Assembly (NCBI RefSeq): GCF_900199205.1
Contig: NZ_OBMJ01000001.1
Span: 1,612,001-1,676,000, forward strand
Direction: 5' to 3'
DNA length: 64,000 bases
DNA from: Streptomyces sp. 1331.2
GTDB taxonomy: Bacteria; Actinomycetota; Actinomycetes; Streptomycetales; Streptomycetaceae
The notes under the pieces were generated by a model. That model was not told where the DNA came from, ran no database searches, and was given only the letters and a program-made list of their open reading frames with translations. Positions 33,137-64,000 of this stretch are shown piece after piece (position 1 is the stretch's first letter; each line of letters starts with the position of its first letter). The position numbers were made by a program, and so were the translations under genes.

Positions 33137-34165
33137 CTACGCGAAGGCGTAGGGGTTGAGCGCGTCCTCGGGCAGGTGCTCGATCTGGACGTGGTCGCCC
33201 ATCCCGGCCTCGGCGGCGAGCTCCAGCAGGACGTCGAAGGCCACGTGGTCCTCCAGCGCGAAGCCGGTGGAGTCGAAGACGGTCAGGCCGTCCCGGTGCG
33301 CCGCCGCGAGGGCCGGGTCCGCGCACAGCTCCATCAGGTCGGGCCCGAGGTCGCTCTCCGCCAGCTGCTGGGACTCGCCCTCGCGCAGGGCCTGGCCGCG
33401 GTGGTCGGCCGTGACGAAGGCGGACTCCAGCACGTGCCGGGGCACCTCGAACTTGCCGATCAGGTCCGCCCCGATGGCGTTGATGTGCACGTGCGGGCGA
33501 AGGTGCTCGCCGAGCAGCACCGGGCCGGCGCCGACCGCCACCGAGGTGACGGTGCAGATGATGTCGGCCGCGGCCTCGATCTCGGCGACCGTCGCCACCC
33601 GGACGTCCAGCCCGAGGAACTCCACCCGTTCGGCGAAGGACCGCGCGTGGCCCGGCTCGACGTCGTGGACGAGGATCCGCTCCAGCGGGAAGGCCCGGCT
33701 GAGGGCGTGGGCCTGGGCGACGGCCTGCGCGCCGGCCCCGACCAGGCCGAGCACCCGGCTGTCCGGGCGGGCCAGCAGCCGGCTGGCGATCGCCGAGGCG
33801 GCGCCGGTCCGGATCGCGGTGGGCAGGATCCCGTCGCAGACCGCCAGCAGACGGCCCGTCACGTCGTCGTACCGGGTCATGGACCCGATGATCGTGGGCA
33901 GCCGGTGCTCCTGCGGATTGGACGGCGTGTAGCCCACGGTCTTGATGGTGATCGAGTCGCCGGGCCGATGGTGCGGCATCCATTCGAGGATGGCGGTGTC
34001 CCCCGGGCCGCGCAGGAATCCTTCCCGTGCCGGGGTCACACCGCCGCGCCCGCCGTCCCGGAACACGTCGCCCAGCCGGGCGATCATCCGGTCCATGAAA
34101 TGGTCGAAACCCTTTTCCTTGACGATCTTGGCAATATGCTGCCGGGTGAGGACCACAGTTTCCAT
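33137..34165 (-). CDS. Lysine cyclodeaminase-like enzyme (OCD/mu-crystallin family), L-pipecolate supply
   Basis: ATG 34165 (METVVLTRQH) behind AAGGGGAAAT; 342 aa, the normal length. The Rossmann segment LGLVGAGAQAVAQAHALSRAFPLERILVHDVEP, the early KTVGYTPSN and the C-terminal IEHLPEDALNPYAFA are, from memory, closer to RapL/TubZ-type lysine cyclodeaminases than to ornithine cyclodeaminases. The NAD-dependent reaction removes ammonia from L-lysine to give L-pipecolate. The downstream NRPS logic (friulimicin/amphomycin-like, residue 3 = pipecolate) supports this. An ornithine-to-proline role is the main alternative, since the last NRPS module is predicted to load proline. Confidence 0.78.
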   Translation of the reverse strand: METVVLTRQHIAKIVKEKGFDHFMDRMIARLGDVFRDGGRGGVTPAREGFLRGPGDTAILEWMPHHRPGDSITIKTVGYTPSNPQEHRLPTIIGSMTRYDDVTGRLLAVCDGILPTAIRTGAASAIASRLLARPDSRVLGLVGAGAQAVAQAHALSRAFPLERILVHDVEPGHARSFAERVEFLGLDVRVATVAEIEAAADIICTVTSVAVGAGPVLLGEHLRPHVHINAIGADLIGKFEVPRHVLESAFVTADHRGQALREGESQQLAESDLGPDLMELCADPALAAAHRDGLTVFDSTGFALEDHVAFDVLLELAAEAGMGDHVQIEHLPEDALNPYAFA

Positions 34166-34299
34166 TATTTCCCCTTGCCTAATGCCACGAATGACATCTT
34201 CCTGTCGACGGGCTTGCCGAGCCGTGCGATCCGAAAGGGCGAACCGGAAAATGAAGCTAGCCGCCGGAATTCGTCGGGTCAAGATTCCGGCCGGGAGCC

Positions 34300-34359
34300 T
34301 TACGGGAAACCGCACGGCCCGCGTTACGGGAACCCCCAGGCCGCGGACTGCGGAAACCC
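34300..34359. promoter_or_regulatory. Three phased direct repeats YTRCGGRAAMCC (24-bp spacing)
   Basis: TTACGGGAAACC (34300), TTACGGGAACCC (34324) and CTGCGGAAACCC (34348) are exactly 24 bp apart in the 311-bp divergent gap between the cyclodeaminase and MMPL genes. A fourth copy in inverse orientation is at 34446-34457, just before the MMPL ribosome-binding site. This looks like a cooperative activator or repressor site array. Confidence 0.6.
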
Positions 34360-34445
34360 GGGGATACCAGGGCGGTTTACCTCGTGTCCCGGCCCGGCGC
34401 CCGTCACTAACGTTTTCCCCATCGCCACGACGGCAGCCGCCCGCG

Positions 34446-34457
34446 CGGTTTCCGCAG
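34446..34457. promoter_or_regulatory. Inverse copy of the CTGCGGAAACC motif
   Basis: Read on the minus strand it is CTGCGGAAACCG, 19 bp before the MMPL start codon. The core TTTCCGCAG recurs at 30812-30820 and at 37924-37932, upstream of the hydrolase gene. Confidence 0.5.
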
Positions 34458-34476
34458 CAATGGAAGGAAGCAGAAC

Positions 34477-36870
34477 GTGCGAAAGAAGCCGGCAACGGTA
34501 AGGGTCGCGCGATGGAGTGCCACGCATCCGTGGTCCGCCATCGGACTGTGGGTGGTCTTCGTCGTGGCCTGCCTCTTCCTGGGCGGGGCGGCCGGGAGCA
34601 ACAAGATCAGCGACTCGGAGTCCGGGGTCGGTGAGTCCGGCCGCTCGGGCCGGATCGTCGCCTCCGGCCACTTCACCGAGAAGCCCGAGGAGAACGTCCT
34701 GATCACGGCCCAGGCCGGCGGGGCGCTGGACCTCAAGGCCGCCCAGCAGGCGGCCCAGGAGCTCGCCGGCCGGATGAAGGCGCTGCCGGAGGTGGAGAGC
34801 GTCGGCCAGGCCGTCCCCTCCCCCGACGGCAAGGCCCTGCTGCTCCCGGTGACCATGAAGGGCGACACCGAGAACGCCGACCGGCGCATCCAGCCGCTGC
34901 TCGACGCGAGCGCGGCGACCCAGGACGCCCACCAGGGCCTGCGGATCGACCAGGTCGGCACCGGCTCGACCGCCAAGGGGCTCACCGAGACCCTGGGCAA
35001 GGACTTCCAGAAGGCCGAGTTCATCAGCCTTCCGCTGACCATGCTGATCCTGCTGGTCGTCTTCGGCGCGATCATCGCCGCCGGGGTGCCGGTGGTCCTC
35101 GCCATCTCCTGCGTCGGCGCCGCGACCGGCCTGTCGGCGCTGGCCTCGCACGTGCTGCCGGAGACCAGCGCGGTGAGCAACGTCATCCTGCTCATGGGCA
35201 TGGCCGTCGGCGTGGACTACTCGCTCTTCTACCTCAAGCGGGAACGCGAGGAACGCCAGAAGGGCGCCTCCCGGATCGACGCCATCGAGATCGCCGCGGA
35301 GACCTCGGGGCACACCGTCCTGGTGTCCGGCGCCACCGTGATCGTGTCGATGGCGGGCCTCTACCTGGCCCAGGAGGCCACCTTCGCCTCGCTGGCCACC
35401 GGCTCCATCATCGTCGTGGCCGTCGCCGTGCTGGCCTCGCTGACCGTGCTGCCCGCGCTGCTCGCCAAGCTCGGCCGCTGGGTGGACCGGCCCAAGGTCC
35501 CCTTCCTGTGGCGGCTGACCATGCGCTCCGGCGAGTCCAAGCTGTGGCGGGCGCTGCTGAAGCCGGCCCTGGTCCAGCCCGTGCTCACCCTCGTGGTCTC
35601 CGTCGGCGCGCTGCTCGCGCTCGCCGTGCCCGCCCTCGACATGAGCCTGAAGCAGCCCGGCTCCGACGACCTGTCCCGCGACATCCCCGTCGTCCAGGCG
35701 ATGGACCGGCTGACCGCGGCCTTCCCGAGCAAGGGCACCGTGCACCAGGTGGCCGTCCGCGCCCCCGCCGACCAGGCCGACAAGGTCAAGGGCGCCCTCA
35801 CCACCCTGCTCACCCGCACCTCCGCCGACGCCGTCTTCGCCCACGACCGGACGCCCGAGATCCGCGAGTCGCAGGACCGCACCGTCCACGTCGTGCAGGT
35901 CGGCACGCCGCACTCGCCCAAGAGCGACGGCGCCCGGCAGTCCCTCGAACTGCTGCGGGCCTGGGTGCCCGAGGCCGTCCAGGGCGTCCCCGGTGTCGAG
36001 AGCGGCGTCGGCGGCAAGGTGGCGCAGGGCATCGACTTCACCGGCCATCTGAAGGACCGGATGCCGTGGGTGGTGGGCTTCATCCTGCTGCTGACCTTCG
36101 CCACCATGGCCTTCATCTTCCGCTCGCTGGCCGTGGCGCTCTCCGCGATCCTGCTGAACCTGCTGTCGGCCGGCGCCGCCTTCGGGGTGCTCGTCGCGGT
36201 CTTCCAGCACACCTGGGCCGAGAAGCTGCTGGACTTCCACAGCACCGGCGCCGTGGTCTCCTGGCTGCCGCTGTTCCTCTTCGTGGTGCTGTTCGGCCTC
36301 TCGATGGACTACCACGTGTTCGTGGTGAGCCGGATCCGCGAGGCCGCCCTCACCGGCGCGAGCGTCAAGGAGGCCGTCCGCGACGGCATCTCCCGCTCCG
36401 CCGGGGTCGTCACCAGCGCGGCGGTCGTCATGGTCGGGGTGTTCGCGATCTTCGGCACGCTGAGCATGGTCGAGTTCAAGCAGCTGGGCGTGGGCCTGGC
36501 GGCGGCGATCCTGCTGGACGCCGTGGTCATCCGGATCTTCGTCCTGCCGGCCCTGATGGCGGCCCTCGGGAAGTGGAACTGGTGGCCGGGCGGCCTGCCC
36601 GGCGGCCTCCGCGGACAGCGCGCGGGCGCCGGCCAGGGCCACCGGGAGCCGGTGCTGGTGGAGGAGCCGCCGTTCGCCGAGCAGTACGTCCCCTACGCCG
36701 TGCCGGACCGCAGCGCCACCGCCTCGAACGGCTACGGCGCCCCGGCCTACCACCCCGCCGAGCAGGCGTACGGGACGACCGGCGACGGCCGGGCGCCCCA
36801 CCTGACGCAGGCCTGGCCCCCGCCGCGGCCCCAGGGCCACGACGGCCGACCTGACTCCTACCAGCCGTAG
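34477..36870 (+). CDS. MMPL/RND-family transporter
   Basis: GTG 34477 with GGAAGGAAG upstream; 797 aa. Two repeats of the RND fold are seen. Each has a leading helix (about residues 21-40 and 370-390), a periplasm-side domain, and a helix bundle with the conserved GMAVGVDYSLFYLKREREER and GLSMDYHVFVVSRIREA (the Asp-Tyr pairs used in proton transfer). The last 75 residues are a Pro/Tyr/Ala-rich cytoplasmic tail. MmpL proteins export lipids or lipid-like natural products by proton motive force. Divergent placement from the cyclodeaminase gene makes it a candidate exporter or self-resistance pump for the lipopeptide. Confidence 0.9.
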   Translation: MRKKPATVRVARWSATHPWSAIGLWVVFVVACLFLGGAAGSNKISDSESGVGESGRSGRIVASGHFTEKPEENVLITAQAGGALDLKAAQQAAQELAGRMKALPEVESVGQAVPSPDGKALLLPVTMKGDTENADRRIQPLLDASAATQDAHQGLRIDQVGTGSTAKGLTETLGKDFQKAEFISLPLTMLILLVVFGAIIAAGVPVVLAISCVGAATGLSALASHVLPETSAVSNVILLMGMAVGVDYSLFYLKREREERQKGASRIDAIEIAAETSGHTVLVSGATVIVSMAGLYLAQEATFASLATGSIIVVAVAVLASLTVLPALLAKLGRWVDRPKVPFLWRLTMRSGESKLWRALLKPALVQPVLTLVVSVGALLALAVPALDMSLKQPGSDDLSRDIPVVQAMDRLTAAFPSKGTVHQVAVRAPADQADKVKGALTTLLTRTSADAVFAHDRTPEIRESQDRTVHVVQVGTPHSPKSDGARQSLELLRAWVPEAVQGVPGVESGVGGKVAQGIDFTGHLKDRMPWVVGFILLLTFATMAFIFRSLAVALSAILLNLLSAGAAFGVLVAVFQHTWAEKLLDFHSTGAVVSWLPLFLFVVLFGLSMDYHVFVVSRIREAALTGASVKEAVRDGISRSAGVVTSAAVVMVGVFAIFGTLSMVEFKQLGVGLAAAILLDAVVIRIFVLPALMAALGKWNWWPGGLPGGLRGQRAGAGQGHREPVLVEEPPFAEQYVPYAVPDRSATASNGYGAPAYHPAEQAYGTTGDGRAPHLTQAWPPPRPQGHDGRPDSYQP

Positions 36871-36888
36871 GGCAGGTCCCCCGAACGA

Positions 36889-36931
36889 GGGGGGAGAGGC
36901 GCCCGGGCCCCCGTCGGGCACCTCTCCCCCC
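36889..36931 (+). terminator. Hairpin after the MMPL gene
   Basis: A 16-bp stem with one mismatch (36889-36904 and 36916-36931), 19 bp after the MMPL stop; it could also serve the converging hydrolase gene. Confidence 0.75.
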
Positions 36932-37058
36932 TCCCGTGTGCAGGCACGGCGCACGCGCCTCCGGCCGGCTCCGGTTTCCCCCGGGCCGGCCGGAGGCGTG
37001 CGTGCGCCCGGGCGGTCGCTGCGGCCGGGTGGTGGTCGTGCTCGGCCGGTGGTCGTGC

Positions 37059-37868
37059 TCAGTCGGTCGCCGCGCTCAGGAACTCCACCAGGAGCTTGTT
37101 CACGGTGTCCGGGTCCTCCAGGTAGCCGTAGTGGCCGCAGCACTCGACCAGGTCGAACACCGCCCCCGGCACGGCGTTCGCGACCTCCCGGCCCAGGTGC
37201 GGCGGGGTGACCACGTCGTCCGCGAAGGCGATCACCTGGCAGGGCACCCGGATGCCCCGGTAGGCCTCCAGACGGTCGTCCAGCATGCTCAGCTCCATCT
37301 GGGCACGCAGGCCGGGGCCGCCCGCCGGGGCCAGCTCGAACAGGTCCAGCCAGTCGGCCAGCGCGGCGTCGTCGTCCAGGGTGCGCGGCGACAGCGACCT
37401 CAGCGCGCGCAGGACGGCGGCGTAGCGCGGCGGCAGCAACACCCCGGCGTCGTGCAGCTCGATCTCGGCCCGGTTGAGGGCCGCCCGCAGGGTGTCGGTG
37501 CGGCCGCGGGTGGCCATCAGCACGACCCGGCGCACCAGGTCGGGCCGGGCCAGGGCGAGCTCCTGGGCGACGAAGGCGCCCAGCGAGGTGCCGACCACCC
37601 GGACCGGGCCCAGGTCGAGCCGTTCGACGAGGCCGGCGACATCGCCCACCAGGTCCCGGATGCTGAAGCCCTCGGGGCATTCCGAGGACGGCGGAATGCC
37701 CCGGTTGTCGAAGGTGATCACGCGGAATCCGGCGGCGGTGAGCGCGGGCACCTGGTGCAGCTGCCACACGGTGGCCCCGCCCCCCGTCCCCTGGATCAGC
37801 ACGACCGGCTCACCCGCGCCGGTGTCCTCGTAGTGCAGGCGTATTCCGTTGACCGGGACGACCGGCAT
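37059..37868 (-). CDS. Alpha/beta hydrolase of the NRPS operon
   Basis: The start was set at ATG 37868 (MPVVPVNGIRLHYE) behind AAGGGGGAA, not the upstream in-frame ATG at 37985. 269 aa. Triad candidates are the Ser in GTSLGAF, the Asp in FADDVVTP and the His in CGHYGYLEDP. It resembles 3-oxoadipate-lactonase/haloperoxidase-like hydrolases more than classical type II thioesterases (GHSMG). It is the last gene after MbtH in the NRPS transcription unit (127-bp gap), with a TTTCCGCAG motif at 37924 upstream. Roles in editing of misprimed carriers or product hydrolysis are possible. Confidence 0.82.
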   Translation of the reverse strand: MPVVPVNGIRLHYEDTGAGEPVVLIQGTGGGATVWQLHQVPALTAAGFRVITFDNRGIPPSSECPEGFSIRDLVGDVAGLVERLDLGPVRVVGTSLGAFVAQELALARPDLVRRVVLMATRGRTDTLRAALNRAEIELHDAGVLLPPRYAAVLRALRSLSPRTLDDDAALADWLDLFELAPAGGPGLRAQMELSMLDDRLEAYRGIRVPCQVIAFADDVVTPPHLGREVANAVPGAVFDLVECCGHYGYLEDPDTVNKLLVEFLSAATD

Positions 37869-37995
37869 CCGGGATTCCCCCTTCGGTGTGGTCTGGCGCC
37901 GCCCTGGCCGGGCGACGGCGTACTTTCCGCAGAAAAGCCGGGTGGCCCGCCCCCGGGCGCCGGGAAGCGCTCGCGGGCGGGCCACACGGGGAGTT

Positions 37996-38220
37996 TCAGG
38001 AGGCGTCGGCGCCTTCCATCTCCCGTACGAGACTGGCGGGGCGCATGTCCGTCCAGTGGGTGTTGATGTAGTCGAGGGCCGCGTCGCGAGCGGTCGCCTC
38101 CAGGGCGGTGCGCCACCCCTCGGGCACGTCGATGTACGCCGGCCACAGGGAGTGCTGGCCCTCGTCGTTGACGAGCACGAGGTAGCTGCCCTCGGGGTCC
38201 TCGAAGGGGTTGCTGCTCAT
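37996..38220 (-). CDS. MbtH-like protein
   Basis: ATG 38220 ([13 protein letters not shown]) with AAAAGGAGCG upstream; 74 aa, typical size. Signature residues are present: [20 protein letters not shown] (the SLWP box), VPEGW and the C-terminal [10 protein letters not shown]. MbtH proteins bind NRPS adenylation domains and are needed for their solubility and activity. It lies 64 bp after the two-module NRPS gene and probably serves its A domains and those of the giant NRPS. Confidence 0.96.
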   Translation of the reverse strand: MSSNPFEDPEGSYLVLVNDEGQHSLWPAYIDVPEGWRTALEATARDAALDYINTHWTDMRPASLVREMEGADAS

Positions 38221-38284
38221 GCGATCGCTCCTTTTCCGAAGATTCCGGAGAATTCTTTTTCTTCCGACGGTTTCCACTCGCAGG

Positions 38285-64000
<25,716 letters not shown>

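Noticed and set aside
34300..34359. Evenly spaced repeats as a CRISPR array
   Set aside because: Only three imperfect 12-bp units and no cas genes; the location in a divergent promoter fits operator sites.

Overview
The DNA is very GC-rich, uses GTG/TTG starts freely and has many ATGA/GTGA gene overlaps. Together with a gamma-butyrolactone-receptor-like TetR protein, lasso and YcaO RiPP genes and giant NRPS genes, this points to a Streptomyces-like actinomycete. This is an inference from sequence character; no rRNA or other marker gene is present. The window is an accessory, secondary-metabolism region holding parts of four biosynthetic systems. I see no transposase, phage gene, tRNA, rRNA or CRISPR array.

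Region 1 (1-19.1 kb) has two converging operons. The plus-strand operon (1-7.1 kb) encodes the end of a phenylacetyl-CoA-epoxidase-like complex (PaaC-like and PaaD-like), an SDR, an enoyl-CoA hydratase, an acyl-CoA synthetase, a frameshifted MHS-type transporter and a cytochrome P450. The minus-strand operon (17.0-7.4 kb) encodes a dehydroquinate-synthase-II/GriH-like enzyme, an aspartokinase, a second P450, a GMC oxidoreductase, an aldehyde dehydrogenase, an MDR dehydrogenase and an FMO-like flavoprotein. Two strong hairpins separate the operons at 7.1-7.34 kb. A TetR/ArpA-like regulator and two matching palindromes (17,264 and 17,700) sit at the head of the minus operon. The product is unknown; an aspartate-semialdehyde-derived aminohydroxybenzoate-like unit processed as a CoA ester is a reasonable hypothesis.

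Region 2 (19.2-26.7 kb) holds a DedA membrane protein, an ArsR-like regulator, and a candidate azoline RiPP pair: a 60-aa precursor translationally coupled to a fused E1-like/YcaO cyclodehydratase that carries a rare TTA codon. A NarL-type two-component pair follows, then a stand-alone SagB N-terminal-like protein.

Region 3 (26.8-33.1 kb) is a compact lasso-peptide operon on the minus strand. It encodes precursor A with predicted core GVGFPLADFFIHFD, cyclase C, PqqD-like B1, protease B2 and an Fe(II)/2-oxoglutarate dioxygenase. A divergent two-component system lies upstream.

Region 4 (33.1-64 kb) is the 3' part of a large NRPS lipopeptide cluster: a lysine-cyclodeaminase-like enzyme (pipecolate), an MMPL transporter, an alpha/beta hydrolase, MbtH, a two-module NRPS ending in a thioesterase, and the 3' end of a giant NRPS that runs off the right edge. 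Specificity residues I could read predict (Asp/MeAsp)-Asp-Gly-Asp-Gly-X(D)-Val-Pro-TE. With pipecolate supply this matches the amphomycin/friulimicin class of calcium-dependent lipopeptides. The Asp-Gly pair is encoded by a nearly identical 5-kb DNA duplication.
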